DNA from: Heterohyrax brucei
Lineage: Eukaryota; Chordata; Mammalia; Hyracoidea; Procaviidae
Assembly (NCBI GenBank): GCA_028571685.1
Contig: CM053143.1
Location: forward strand, 159,210,329 to 159,274,328
Length of the DNA stretch: 64,000 bases
Direction of reading: 5' to 3'
Position 1 is the stretch's first letter. Every line of letters starts with the position of its first letter. The position numbers and the translations under genes are program-made. This document shows, piece after piece, positions 1 to 11,040 of the stretch. The notes beneath the pieces are model-generated. The model saw only the letters and a program-made list of their open reading frames with translations. It was not told where the DNA came from and ran no database searches.

Positions 1-310
1 GGACAGCTGAGACCTACTTTATGGCTGATGCTGTGGACTATCAATAACATCAGAAAATTACAAAGAGGAGGACAGAGAATTACCAGGAGTACGATCATTC
101 AGTTTTATTGTTCATCTTCAAAAATCAGATATTTAAAAGAGGTACACAGTTGTAGTTGTTTATCAACTGATTTTAGGGAGGAGGTTTTTTAAAATTTATT
201 TTCCCTTCATGATTAAAACAACAAAGAAATGAACAAGTGTCAGTTTTCTCTGACCTATATTTTGTCTGCTCTTCTGGTGGTTTTATGAACAAACACACGT
301 GGCCCTGAAT
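1..310. other. Unrecognised AT-rich DNA
   Basis: I see no gene, RNA or identifiable repeat here. A 62-codon minus-strand open frame runs into the SINE that follows and has no recognisable protein features. Confidence 0.5.
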
Positions 311-496
311 TGGAGTCCCTGAGTGATGCAAATGGTTAACATGCTCTGCTTTTAACCACAAAGTGGGAAATTAAGAGTTCATTCTGAGGCACCTCGGAAA
401 AAAGGTCTGGCTAGCTAATTCTGAAAAATCAGTCATTTGAAACCAGTAGGGAACATAGTTCTACTTAGACACAAGTGGAGTCACCATAAATGGAAA
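311..496 (+). mobile_element. AfroSINE, long older form, diverged
   Basis: The head GGAGTCCCTGAGTGATGCAA is followed by a segment reading GAGGCACCTCGGAA and a tail with GTGGAGTCACCATAAATGG. The middle is longer than in most SINEs of this window, so this is a pre-deletion type. It is strongly diverged, with no clear A tail or target duplication. Confidence 0.6.
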
Positions 497-505
497 GTCC
501 CTCAG

Positions 506-880
506 CCAAACTTGCCTTCCATGAATTAAGTCATTTCCAGCTTGCAATACCTAAAGCAGTTTCCAGATTTTTTTGACTAAAATTTGACCCAAACAGTCAG
601 TACCTAGTAAATGGTTAAGACAATTAAAACTTCAAGTCTAATTTCAAGTTCCATCTTTTGTATACGAAATAGAGCTAAGCCAGGAACTGAGATACAGCAT
701 CTTGAATCTAGGTCCAGTGATGTTTCTACTGGACCACTTCACCACATAAGAAATACAAGTTTTTTACACAGATTTCTTAAACAGTGTGTCATAACAAATT
801 TAATTTTTGAGTGTTTGACATAATTTCTGGGGGTATGATGTGACATATAGTTCCAAAATTTATAACTTCTACCTTCATAA
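506..880. other. Unrecognised DNA
   Basis: No supported feature. A 70-codon plus-strand frame at 611-823 has no recognisable motif and no codon or context support. Confidence 0.4.
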
Positions 881-882
881 CA

Positions 883-967
883 GAAACCCTGGTGGTATAG
901 TGGTTAAGCGCTATGTCTGCTAACCAAAAGGTCCACAGTTCAAACCCATCAGGCACTCCTTTGTAAT
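883..967 (+). mobile_element. AfroSINE head fragment
   Basis: It begins GAAACCCTGGTGGTATAGTG, with box A-like TAGTGGTTAAG and box B-like GTTCAAACCC, and stops after the GGCACTCCTT segment. The 3' half is missing, so this is a 3'-truncated or later-deleted copy. Confidence 0.75.
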
Positions 968-1545
968 CAACAAATTTCACAGTAAAGACAGATATCTCTA
1001 TTATCTTTTAATCAAATAATAATTTTCAATAAAAACTAACTGTAATAATTCTCTTAAAGTTTTTCCAAATACTTAGCAATATCATTAATCACTCATAATC
1101 ATGTTTGTTAACCTGGGCATCTTTAAGAGAGCAGTGGATATGTTGAAACAGAGAGAGAGAATGGCTTCAGGCATGAACATGTTTCATTAATCTAGACCAT
1201 CCCCTTTGGCCGTGGGAGCAGAATCTTCAAAACATCTTTTCTACTGCAATCAACCATTTGTTCTCTGGAAGTGTCACGATCCTCACTTGTTTTGTTTCTC
1301 GTCTTAATTTTCTCAATTAAAAACACGAGAGCACAGATCATACAACAGACAACTGGATTATTTTTGATAAGATGAAAAAAAAATTTCTAGATATTTGGAA
1401 ATATTTTCAGGAAATGATTAAAAGTTCTACATGTGACAAGATTCTTATATATAGGTGAGGATCCAGAGCTATTTGTGGAGTATTATGTAAACCAAGATGA
1501 AAAATATCAGCTACTTACCTGCAATCACACCCCTTCTATGTACCT

Positions 1546-1701
1546 GGAAACCCTGGTGGTGTAGTGGTTAAGTGCTACACCTGCTGACTGAAAGGCTGGC
1601 AATTCAAATGTGCCAAGTGCTACTTGGAAACTCTGTGAGGCAGTTCTACTCTGTCCTATAGTGTTGCTATGAATTGGAATCAACTTGACTGCAATGGTTG
1701 G
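1546..1701 (+). mobile_element. AfroSINE, short form, full length, with target duplication
   Basis: A nearly complete copy: head GGAAACCCTGGTGGTGTAGT, box B region GCAATTCAAATG, body CTTGGAAACTCTG and TTCTACTCTGTCC, then a tail ending CAATGG. Flanking near-repeats TCTATGTACCT (1535-1545) and TCTATGTATCT (1702-1712) form an 11-bp target duplication with one difference. The middle deletion of the short form is present. Confidence 0.92.
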
Positions 1702-1712
1702 TCTATGTATCT

Positions 1713-1729
1713 GCCAGCCAAGTGCCGTC
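1713..1729 (-). mobile_element. Possible ultrashort TTGGC-type SINE tail
   Basis: Seventeen bases read on the minus strand as GACGGCACTTGGCTGGC. This matches the core of the ultrashort insertions at 9359, 28651 and elsewhere. It sits directly beside the right target duplication of the preceding SINE. No separate target duplication is clear, so it may be an independent insertion or a junction product. Confidence 0.4.
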
Positions 1730-3560
1730 TACTCTTTTCCTTATGTTGAAATTTTACTATAGTTATTGATATTTAATAGTCAACACACATATTTTTTTAA
1801 AAAAAATAAAGGATATTGAAACACATAAAGTCTCAACCCTGATTTCATATACTAAAACATATAAAGTCTCAACCCCTTGATTTCAGCTCAGTAATACTAG
1901 TTTTGGACCTCTAACCTCTTGACTAGTGAGAAAATAAACTTCTGTTGTTTTAAATCACAAAGTATACAGTACAGTATTACAGCAGCCATAACAAACTAAT
2001 ATAAAGTACATGTTCATTAAGGGAGCATCTTGATAGTTTTCAGTATATGATGGAAACGGAACTGTCCAGGTAAAATACATCTGCCTTCTTCTGTCTGAAA
2101 TGTCTGTTAAGTACATTATGGTTTTCTTGAGTCACTAGAGTTGAATACATACCTAGTGATTTTGAAGATACAGAAATATCTCACATGTGATCTTGATTGT
2201 GCATGATTATATATTATATTTAAAAAATGAATATTCCCCATGGAAAAATAATTAGATATTGTACTACAATTGGTTTTTTGGACTGAGAATAATGTAAATA
2301 ATTTGGTATTAGCTAAAAGCCACATACTTGTTGTATGGTCTTATAAAAATGCCTTCTCTGTTCTGTATCACCATGAACAACCTGAGAGTAACACCACCCA
2401 ACTCACGGACTAACAGGAGGGTTATGCCCGATAGTCAAGTGAAACTGTGTAAGCGCAGTGTAGCGAGGTTTTATCTGCAACATAGTGGGTTTTCAGTAAG
2501 CACTATGCATCTTTCTTTTCCCCCTACAAACTAACTTAATACATTTCAAAGAGAATTAATCTGGCAGCAGGCCAAAATTGCAAGATTGCTGGTTTGAGAA
2601 GTAAGATTGCTGCAGTATCCATTTTCTTTATAAATGGCTGGGTTTGGATATTTTGGAGGGTGAATCTAATTCATCATCACTGTTAAGATGTCATGTAATA
2701 CTATATAGAAAACTGGCTTTTGTGAGTACAAGGATGTTATAGTTTCCAATAAAATACAAAATATTTACTACATCCAGATGAGAGACTGTGTCTGATTTCA
2801 ATAGCAGGTAAATGAAGACCTGTTCTCACAGCCTTAAATCATTGTCATCTCTACAGAGCCCTGTTATTCATTTCCAGACTAGAAGACCTAGCACTACACG
2901 CTTCTACTGAATGCAATTTTTCTCTGTACGAAATTTTACCATCCAAAACAAATAACAATGGCTCAAAAGGAACAGTCCTGGAACTGTTAAAACTAGAGTA
3001 GAATTTGTTTAATAATTTACTTTAAAAGCTCTGAAGTTCAAGCATTAATCAATTTTCTAAAATTCAATTAATCATACTATAAATATTGTTAAAGCAATCT
3101 TTCCTTAGGGGATAGAATCAAATTATCATAGAAAAGTTGGTTGACAATTGTTTGTTAACTGTACAATGTAGACTCGTGATGAGGATTATTTTTCTGCTCT
3201 AAATGATGTGACTGCCAGTTTTAATGTTGTAAAAGGGAGCAGTGCTGTCAGTGAGCTCCAGACCGAATCTGAGTACGTCCTGTCCAACTGGTGACATAAA
3301 GTTTCGGCTTTTTGTTATAGAGGAGCAATTGTGGATCCAATGTGTAAGCCATCATTAAAACTGACAGCTCTCATTATATGTGGCATACAAACCATTCAAA
3401 ATAAAACCTGAAGACTGAATTGATTGGACAAATAAACTCATGGCAACTTATCAAATGGGATCATATATATATTCCAGAATCATAGATCTACCCCTATTAA
3501 CGTAAATTAATATTTCACGTATGTCCATCATTTACAACTTATACAAGATACTGCAAATTG
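1730..3560. other. Unrecognised AT-rich DNA with a small internal duplication
   Basis: A direct duplication of about 30 bp lies at 1819-1886, each unit containing ATAAAGTCTCAACCC. The stretch 2380-2475 is less AT-rich than its surroundings and keeps several CpGs (CTCACGG, GCCCGAT, TAAGCGC, TAGCGAGG). I cannot assign it to any element. No gene is supported. Confidence 0.45.
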
Positions 3561-3563
3561 AAA

Positions 3564-3730
3564 GGAAAAAAAAACCCACTACTGTCGAGTCAGGTCCAAC
3601 TCATAGTGACCCTAGAGGTCATAGCAGAATGGCCCCATAGGGTTTCCAAGGAGTGCCTGGTGGATTTGAACTGGCAACCTTTTGGTTAGCAGCCGTAACA
3701 CTTAACCACTACACTACCAGAGTTTCTGAT
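3564..3730 (-). mobile_element. AfroSINE, short form, full length
   Basis: On the plus strand it runs from an A-rich tail through GTCGAGTCAGGTCCAACTCA, AGGGTTTCCAAGGAGTGCCT and GTGGATTTGAACTGG to the head ACTACCAGAGTTTC. The 7-bp ATTGAAA at 3557-3563 and again at 3731-3737 is a likely target duplication. Confidence 0.92.
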
Positions 3731-3808
3731 ATTGAAAATGGATCAAATATTTAAATGGAAAAAAAAGGCACTGAAAATGCACTAGAACAAAGCTTTTTGT
3801 TGTATCTG

Positions 3809-3860
3809 AAACTCAAAACATACACATAAACTCAAAACAAAACATAAACTCAAAACATAA
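3809..3860. repeat. Short imperfect tandem repeat
   Basis: Three to four copies of a unit containing AAACTCAAAACATA lie end to end, with small insertions between them. Confidence 0.8.
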
Positions 3861-4121
3861 GGGAAAGATTGATAAAATCACCTACTTACACAAATATACC
3901 TATGAAAAACCTGTGGAAACAATTGTGTCATGGAATTATGATCTACCCAATTATCTCTTGATGGTACTCATTTTATTTTCCATAAAATGAAAGGCCATGT
4001 CATTTAATAATCAATGATCTTTAACTGGGTCATTTCTTCCTATATTCTAGCCCAAGCCTTAGTTTCTGTCAAGCATTTCTAATTGTTAGTACCATAATGT
4101 TAGCCTGTTTATCATTCCACT

Positions 4122-4149
4122 TTGTGTGTGTGTGTGTGTGTGTGTGTGT
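4122..4149. repeat. (TG)n microsatellite
   Basis: A pure run of TG dinucleotides of about 14 units, in unrecognised DNA between a SINE and an LTR. Confidence 0.97.
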
Positions 4150-4468
4150 TGCTAGTTTACTTTGACATTTTTTCCCAAACTTCATCTTATGAGCATGATT
4201 AGAAAAGATAAGTGTATATTTTCTTTTAACCACAATTCTATTATTGTCTGTGTGGCTTTATGATGCTGGGCTTGGGAGATGGCACATTTAATTTTCCAAA
4301 GTCATTTTCCAGATACTTTATTCTTAGTTTCTGTCAAGGGGAGGCAATTGTGGGAAATTGTAAAGAAAGAGGAATGAAAAAAGTATTCTTGTCCACTTTT
4401 CAGACCGTTTGCCTCACTCTTAACAAACCCAATCCACTGTCATTGAGTGATGTCTGATTGACAGCGAC

Positions 4469-4952
4469 TGTCTTTGTCACCCAGTGCTGCTTTAACAGAA
4501 ATACTACTAGTGAATGGCTCTAAAAAGAGAAATTATTTTTGTCACAGTTCAGTAAGCTAAAAACCTAAATTCAAGGTGTCCATTCCAGTGGAAGGCTTTC
4601 TCTACTGGCTCTGGAGGAAGGTCCTTGCCATCAATCTCCTGCTGGGTTGGGAGCCTCTGAGGCTCAGGGACCTGGGTCCTTCGCAGAGGACTGCTCATCT
4701 CCAGATACCGCTTGTTGGTGGAATGAAGTCGCTACACCTCTATGCTAGCTTCTTTCAGTTTATATCTCAAGAGACTGCCTCAAGGCACAAATTAATTTTA
4801 CACCTTGATTCCTGTCCCTCCAATTCAACTTCCACCCACATACACTCATTAACATCACAAAGGCAGGATGTACCAAAGTGAGGAACAATGTGCAATGCTA
4901 AGAAACACGGCCCAACCAAACCACCCCACACATTTTTGGGGGAACATAGTTC
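4469..4952 (-). mobile_element. Solo LTR, MaLR/ERVL-like family 1, antisense
   Basis: It starts TGTCTTTGTCACCCAGTGCT and contains the family blocks GAAGGCTTTCTCTACTGGCT, GGAGGAAGGTCCTTGCCATC and, near the far end, CACATTTTTGGGGGAACA. The same blocks occur at 45481-46070, and in the opposite orientation at 17363-17887. The far end is missing where the next SINE begins. No target duplication is recoverable. Confidence 0.75.
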
Positions 4953-5089
4953 CACTGTTGACAGCAGTCCTATAGGACAGAGTAGAATTGACCCACAGAG
5001 TTTCCAAGCAGCACTTGCCTGTTGGATTTAGACTGCTGACCTTTTGGTTAGCAACCATAGCTCTTAACCACTATACCACCAGGATTTCC
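4953..5089 (-). mobile_element. AfroSINE, short form, tail truncated
   Basis: It reads GTCCTATAGGACAGAGTAGA, CAGAGTTTCCAAGCAGCACT, then CTGCTGACCTTTTGGTTAGC and the head CACCAGGATTTCC on the plus strand. Its 3' tail is missing where it abuts the LTR, suggesting insertion into the LTR end or a shared deletion. Confidence 0.88.
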
Positions 5090-5859
5090 CCAACAACAAA
5101 AGTCAGTTACGATTCAGCGTCCAATGCCTTTTAGCACTCCTAGCACCTACTGTATCATCCCATAGCAGAAACATCAACATCAGCTATATAGCAGTTCTCC
5201 GGGCCAGAGGTCCAATCGCTTACTGTGAAGCAGAAACCTCAGAGGAGCTCTTTTTACTTGCAGAGACTGAAAAGATTTAGCTACCCTAACTTATCTTTTA
5301 TATTTTGGAGCAGCTTCTAGCCCCTTAAATTGTCCAAGCTAAAAGTAGTAGTTTTTCCAAAGCTATGCAATACATGTTTTGTATTTATTTATTTATGTGT
5401 GCAATACTAACCATGATTTCCATTTGTTTTTCATGATCCCAACTGATACTCTGTGTTGTATGAGTAATGGTACCAGGAATGTGAGTCTGGAATTAGTTTT
5501 AAGTATGAGATTCTGGGATTAGTTTTCATGATGAAAGTATTATTTGAAACTGTCAGTCAATAGAATGTAGCAGCATCACAATTACTTATATTAATACGTG
5601 CCATTCCTTTGAGTTAAATTCATACTGAAGGCCAGGCTCCAGGATAAATAGTGGCTTAGGTAAATTGGTGATATCAAAAACTGAGGGACAGAGAATCCAG
5701 AGTTTGAAAGGCTTGCAGAAAGAAAATGGCAAACTTAAGGTCTTAAGTTTTGTGATCAGTCACAGCAAAACATCAGAGAGTTGCTTTAGCATCACTTATA
5801 TCTGGTAAGGTCTGAATAGATAAAAATGAAAGTGAAAATCCTACTTAGCATTTAATTAA
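5090..5859. other. Unrecognised DNA
   Basis: No gene is supported. The first 150 bases (AATGCCTTTTAGCA at about 5125) loosely recall sequence at 25635-25700 inside the provirus, so part may be an ERV-related remnant. The evidence is too thin for a call. Confidence 0.35.
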
Positions 5860-6017
5860 ACAAACAAACAAAAAGCCTACTGCAGTCCAGTTGATTCTGA
5901 CTCTTATTAACTCTGCGTGACTGAGATGCATTAGTCCAAAGTTTTGCCAAGGATCTACTGGTGGATTGGAACTTGGTTGGCAGATAAGCAGTTAACTACC
6001 ATGCTATCAGGAATCCA
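5860..6017 (-). mobile_element. AfroSINE, short form, diverged
   Basis: A CAAACAAACAAAAAGCC tail is followed on the plus strand by GTTGATTCTGACTCTTATTA, GTTTTGCCAAGGATCTACTG and the head TGCTATCAGGAATCC. There are many substitutions relative to the copy at 3564. Confidence 0.8.
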
Positions 6018-6232
6018 GAGCCTAATTTTACAGAATTCAAACTAATTGTGCAAGCTGAATTTCCACATGCCATACTTATTAAGTGAAAATAAAAGATCTG
6101 CATGAATATCAACAGGATCCTGATAGCGGCATTCTGGCATCTGTCTTGTTAGAGCTTGACATCCTTGAATATCCAAATCACCTTGGGATTCTTTTACCAG
6201 TGGAAGCAGCCCCTCTATGTATGAGTTAAACA

Positions 6233-6409
6233 CCAAACCCACCAATGTCAAGCTGATTCTGACTCACACCAACCCTATAAGACAGAGTAGACCTGCCCCA
6301 CAGAGTTTCTGAGGAGTGACTGGGTGGATTCAAACTGCTGACCTTCTGATTAACTGATGTAACAATCAAGCACTACACAACACTTAACCACTATGCCACC
6401 AGGGTTTCC
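6233..6409 (-). mobile_element. AfroSINE with internal insertion in the head
   Basis: The body is regular (CTATAAGACAGAGTAGACCT, CACAGAGTTTCTGAGGAGTG). The tRNA-like head is about 17 bases longer than in other copies because of a local partial duplication around GCACTACACAACACTTAACC. It ends CCACCAGGGTTTCC. Confidence 0.88.
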
Positions 6410-7538
6410 ACCTAGAGGTTGTTGTTGTTAAGGTTAGGATACCGATTTGTGGTCACTGGATAAGTTTATCTGATCAGTTGTTTTTGCAAGAAAATGTCTA
6501 TTCTCCTCAGAACTCAACCAGACCACATTTTACTGTTCAAATCATATAATTATCATGATATTTTCACATGTTTCAAAGAGACAGTAGCCGGATGTGACCT
6601 GGAGGAATAATTTACATTCCAAAATATTTGTTAGATTTATTAATCTATAAATACAGAAAACCTAGAAAACAAAAAAGTCAAGGAAGTCAAAATACGTGAT
6701 TAGAGTAGGTGAAATATTCAAAGAAGATGCAAGAGTTTCTTGATCTAAGAGGTTAACTCAAGAAGCTTGATGGTTCTATTTATTTATTTAGCTGGTTCAC
6801 TGAAACTCAGCCTTGAAAAATGTCAATTATTCAAGGATGCTGAATGTGTTACAGGTTGAGTTATATGCAGGCTAATGCTGACATGGCACTTAAAGCACAA
6901 TATGTTTGTTGAGAATCAGTCTCTGTGAAATAAAGGAGGAGGAAGAAGGATTGGACAGAGAGGGAAGCTGAAATACGATGTTGTCCTTGAAAATCCTCAG
7001 CCAGTTCAATGGTAGGGAGATCAGAAACAAGGATTGCCATTCTGAGTTCTCCAGGACTGGGCAGAAGTAATCCCTCTGACTCAGTTGCAGGATACATGTT
7101 TCCTCTGGACAAGTGTGACTGGGTTGCAAAGCAGCCTACAACTGAGGTAGACCCTGAAGAAGAGTTATGGTTGCCTGATGAGCATACTCACTTTTGTAGG
7201 ACAGCAAGTCCTTTCTTGAAGGGGCGTCGAAATGGCTCACATCTGTTTATTGCACAGGCCAGAATATCCCTGGTGTGATATATAAGAATAAAGACAGTAT
7301 TTTGGGAGATAGGGAAATTGAAGTGAATTCTACATGTGTGACTTGTACATCCCTCATCTATTACATAATGGTCTGGAAAACAGTGTACTAATAACTCATT
7401 TCATTAACTTTTCCAAATACTGTTCCCGTAAGCTCTTCTCCCCGTCTCCTATGTAGTAGTGTGTTCAGAAGATGCTTCTATTTCTGTACCTTTAAAAAAT
7501 GACAATAAAAATTATAGCAAATTACCATATTGTCTTCT
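6410..7538. other. Unrecognised DNA
   Basis: Overlapping 79-89-codon open frames occur on both strands at 6861-7278. None shows a recognisable domain, so they are probably chance frames in a locally less AT-rich stretch. Confidence 0.4.
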
Positions 7539-7550
7539 TTTGCGTGACCG

Positions 7551-7707
7551 AACCAAATTCAGTGCCCTAGTCAATTCCAACTAGTATTGATCCTACAGGA
7601 CAGAGTATAACTGCCCCACAGAGTTTCCAATGAGTGCCTGGTGGATTTGAACTGCTGTCCTTTTAGTTAGCAGCAACAGCATTTAACCTCTGTACTACCA
7701 GGGTTTT
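7551..7707 (-). mobile_element. AfroSINE, short form, with target duplication
   Basis: A complete antisense copy from AACCAAATTCAGTGCCC to the head CTACCAGGGTTTT. TTTGCGTGACCG (7539-7550) and TTTGCATGACCA (7709-7720) form a 12-bp target duplication with two differences. Both look like decay, one of them at a CpG. Confidence 0.93.
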
Positions 7708-7720
7708 GTTTGCATGACCA

Positions 7721-8535
7721 GAGAGATTAGTATTTGTCCAAACACACTTGCCTTTTTATTCTCCCATTCTTTTGTCCATAATGTATTGCTAGGATGTCCT
7801 TTCCTTTCTCGTGTTTGAAAAAATGAGCTCATCACTCTTTAAGTTGTGCTACAAATATTACATTTCTTTAAAGTTTTCCTCAACTGGTTTAGACAGATTA
7901 GTCCACTTATAGACTGTAAATTATTCCACGTTATAGCCTCTAAATATCAAGACACATATTACCACAGTTTGTTTAAACCTTTATCTTCTACTACATGCCT
8001 TTAACATCTTGAGAACTTCAGCTTTCATTTACCATATCCTTTCATTAAGGTTGGCTTGAAAAATAAAGTGTATTAAGGTGAACTAATAATGGTGCAATTA
8101 ACTGAAATGATGAATCCGAGAAGAGAAGTAGACTCAGAAAGAGCTAGGAAAATGATAACATGTTCAGTTTAAGACAGTTAAAATTCTGAAGTAGCTAACA
8201 GAAAGCTTCATACAGAGTAGATATTTGTTTTTCATATGATAAATAATAAATGAGCGAACAGCTGATTCTGAAAAAAAATGAAGTGGAAAGGATCTATAGT
8301 CAATCAAGCTAGAAATTAAATAAATGCACTTTTTAACAAACTAAACACATCATTGGGTGACTGCCCCATCAATACATAACAGAGAATGGGATATTGTAGC
8401 TTCTCCAAAAATCTCAGAATCAACACATAAAGGACAAGTTCCAAAATTATTTTCAACAGCATCCATGAGGTATAATCAATGTTGTATGAACTATACGTGT
8501 TTAATGTACACACAAAACACAGGAATTTGATAACT
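7721..8535. other. Unrecognised AT-rich DNA
   Basis: No repeat or gene recognised. A 108-codon minus frame at 8316-8642 overlaps the poly-T of the neighbouring L1 and is not a plausible gene. Confidence 0.4.
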
Positions 8536-9205
8536 TTTTGTTTGTTTGTTTGTTTTTTATTTAATATGACTGAGTGAAAATGTACATTCCTGTATAAATT
8601 TACATGCCCACCTATATGCAGCTTCCACTGCTCTCCCTGCACGGTGACAGCACACTATTCCTCTCTGCTCCATACATGTCTCATCCTCCCAACAGTCTCC
8701 TTTCACCTCCTCTCCATCCACTCTCCTTCCTCCAGCCAGAGGTCAGCAGGATGATATCCTACAGATGCATAGAACCATAAAGTGCATCCAATATATGGTC
8801 ACTCTGCATCGCCAAGTCCAATCCATTCCTGTCCGAAGAGTGGTCCTTCGTTATGATTTATGGGCAAGGGCAGCATCAGGGCCAGGGGCCATGCTCCCAG
8901 GGGAACCCCGAAACCGCTGGACCATCAATTGAGGTCTTTTAGTGGAGATCTCAGGGTGCACCCCTCTTTATTCTTATGTTGCCAATGAGACTCAACTTAG
9001 TGAGCTCCATCGCGGCTATCACTGGTAGTGGCTGGGCACCATTCGGTTCTTCCGGTCCCAAGTCGATGTAGGCACCCACTCGTGTGGGTCTCTCTATCTT
9101 CTGGGTTGTCTTTCCCCATGTCATTTTGGTCCTCGGTGAGCATCCATTCCTGCTGAGTTGGGACCACTTGCTGCGCCCTCGGATGGCAGCTTGGCAGCTT
9201 TTTAG
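8536..9205 (-). mobile_element. L1 3' UTR, 5'-truncated, antisense
   Basis: A T-rich run with TTTG repeats at the left is the poly-A end of a minus-strand L1. The body is L1 3' UTR: TGACTGAGTGAAAATGTACA, GGGGAACCCCGAAACCGCTGG and GTTGGGACCACTTGCTGCGC. It is closely similar to 33425-34080 but ends at GCAGCTTTTTAGG, where the longer copy continues. It retains several CpGs, so it is relatively young. A weak 6-bp GATAAC at both sides may be the target duplication. Confidence 0.85.
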
Positions 9206-9224
9206 GCATATATAGTAGATAACA

Positions 9225-9850
9225 TCACTATAATAAAGAGGATGAAGACAATCATCACTCCTAGAAGTTTCTTCATGCCTTGTGATAAATCCTCCGCAAC
9301 ACCTCCCTGTCCTACTTCCCCAACCAACCACTGATTAATCCTGTCACTATATATTACTGCCCTAGGATCGCCCTGAGTTGGATCCGACTCGACGGCACTT
9401 GGCTGGCATATATTACTTTCCCTTATCTAGAGACGTATATAAATGAAACCATATAGTATAAATTTTTTTCTTTCTTTTGATCTAGCTTTGCACAATAATT
9501 CATCTTATTTATGTGTCAATGATAAATAGTATTCTACTGTATAGCTATGCCGAAATTGTTTAACCATTTGCCTGTAGATAGACATTTTCAGCAGTGTCTA
9601 GTTCTTGTTCATTATAAATAATGCTGTTATAAATATCGGGTTACTAACCTTCAGTTGATCGTATATTTCCTTGTTCTCTTTGGTAATTACCTAGGAGTGG
9701 AATAGCTGAGCTATACGATAGATGAATGTTAAGTTTTTGAAAAACCTGACCTAATTTTCCAAAGAAGCTTTACCATTTTACATTTCCACTAGCAGTATAT
9801 TACAGTTCTGTTATGAAACTTGTACAAAACTCTTACAATAATCACAGAAA
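9225..9850 (-). mobile_element. Old L1 3' region, antisense
   Basis: Plus-strand order: CCCCAACCAACCACTGATTA, GTATATAAATGAAACCATATAG, then ATAAATAATGCTGTTATAAA, TACCTAGGAGTGGAATAGCTG and TTTTACATTTCCACTAGCAG. This is the usual antisense order of an old mammalian L1 C-terminal/3' region. It is highly diverged with no open frame. An ultrashort insertion lies at 9359-9407. Confidence 0.65.
9359..9407 (+). mobile_element. Ultrashort AfroSINE-tail insertion (49 bp) with perfect target duplication
   Basis: The insert ends GGATCCGACTCGACGGCACT plus TGGCTGGC. It is flanked by a perfect 10-bp duplication ATATATTACT at 9349-9358 and 9408-9417, within old L1 sequence. It corresponds only to the last ~45 bases of an AfroSINE-like element, with CpGs intact. 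The duplication shows that a retroposition event inserted exactly this short piece. Confidence 0.85.
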
Positions 9851-10147
9851 TGAAAAGACCTATTCTCCACCCAGTACAACAGGTTTTTGGCTTTGCTTGT
9901 GGTATTTTTCACTTTTCTGTTAAATTCATACATACGTTGATTCTCCTTAAAGTGTTCAACATCTTGTTATTCCTGATTCACATTTCTTAGCATTCTTGCA
10001 TTTTGTTTATGAACCTTTTATCCATCCTTCTATGTTGGTAGATTTTCTCCCTTTGCGAAGCATCCAAAGCAGCGTGTATGAACTTTACAAAAATTTGCAT
10101 TCAGCTTTGTCAGGCAGTAATGAGGAAATAACCTTGGAATAACCCCC
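9851..10147. other. Unrecognised DNA
   Basis: No gene or clear repeat. It may continue the old L1 on the left, but no conserved block is visible. Confidence 0.35.
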
Positions 10148-10246
10148 CCAAACCAAAACCACTGCCGAATTAATTTTGACTCATATTGACTCTGTAAAGA
10201 AGAGTAGAATTGTCCAGCTTTTAATCATTACACCACCAAGGTTTCC
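10148..10246 (-). mobile_element. AfroSINE with internal deletion
   Basis: The tail side (AAACCAAAACCACTGCCGAA) and TGACTCTGTAAAGAAGAGTA are present. The sequence then jumps from GTCCAGC to the head ATCATTACACCACCAAGGTTT. About 55 bases of the body are missing. Confidence 0.8.
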
Positions 10247-10516
10247 ATCTTTGGAATAAAATCTTCAACTTCCAAACGTTTTAGGGGGCTGATGTGATTT
10301 TTATTTTTTGCGACTGTTTAGTGTAGTCACCCTGGGTCTCTCTGTTTCTAGCCAGAAGACTTATAAGATTTTCTATCAGATCTCCTTTGTTTTCATTCTT
10401 TAGGTCTAGAAAATTTTCTTGGTGACAGTCACAACTGGTCACCGATAAATACTCCTTAACAACAAACAATTTTAAATAACAAGAAAGCAGTAGTAAGAAT
10501 TTTATGACTTCTTTAT

Positions 10517-10630
10517 AAAACCCAAATCCATTATTGTCCAGCCAATTCTGACTTGCATCAACCCTATAGGAGAGAGCTGAACTGTACCACAGAGTTTCCA
10601 AGGAGCATTTGGTGGATTCCCACTGTTGAC
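10517..10630 (-). mobile_element. AfroSINE, head lost
   Basis: ACCCAAATCCATTATTGTCC, AACCCTATAGGAGAGAGCTG and CACAGAGTTTCCAAGGAGCA are clear. The copy ends after GGTGGATTCCCACTGTTGAC. The tRNA-like head is absent, so it is 5'-truncated. Confidence 0.82.
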
Positions 10631-10955
10631 TTCCTTACATCACCTCCCAATTTATTTTATTTGCCAAAAGCCTAAATATTCTGTCCATCTCTTTTAGCCA
10701 ATAATCTGAACAAGCATGAAGACTCATTTCTTTATCTCTCAGTTTAGCTCAATGAAGTTTTTAACCAGAAGATACTCTGTCTTTCTATCTCATTACTGTG
10801 GCAAATTAGCTGTGAATGTGCCTCCCTTTTAGCTCTTTCTATGGGCAGTACAAATTTCTATTGTAGTGTCTCTCATATTGTTCCACTTATGTATTAATAA
10901 TTTTGCTTTTTATTATTATGATGTCAGTTTTAAAAAAATTAATAACAGACATCTT

Positions 10956-10977
10956 ACTCGATGGCACTTGGCTTGGC
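10956..10977 (+). mobile_element. Possible ultrashort TTGGC-tailed insertion
   Basis: ACTCGATGGCACTTGGCTTGG matches the core and tail of the insertions at 9359 and 50813. No target duplication can be seen in the AT-rich flanks, so the boundaries are uncertain. Confidence 0.5.
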
Positions 10978-11040
10978 TATTTTTACTTTAAGGTTTCCAT
11001 GAAACTAAATACTGATGATAAACAGCATGACCCAAACTGC

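Noticed and set aside
1546..1620. tRNA gene
   Set aside because: The tRNA-like segments here and in every similar place continue into the SINE body and cannot fold into a complete cloverleaf. They are SINE heads.
8951..9331. 126-codon minus-strand open frame
   Set aside because: Translation of L1 3' UTR running into an older L1. L1 3' UTRs do not code for protein.
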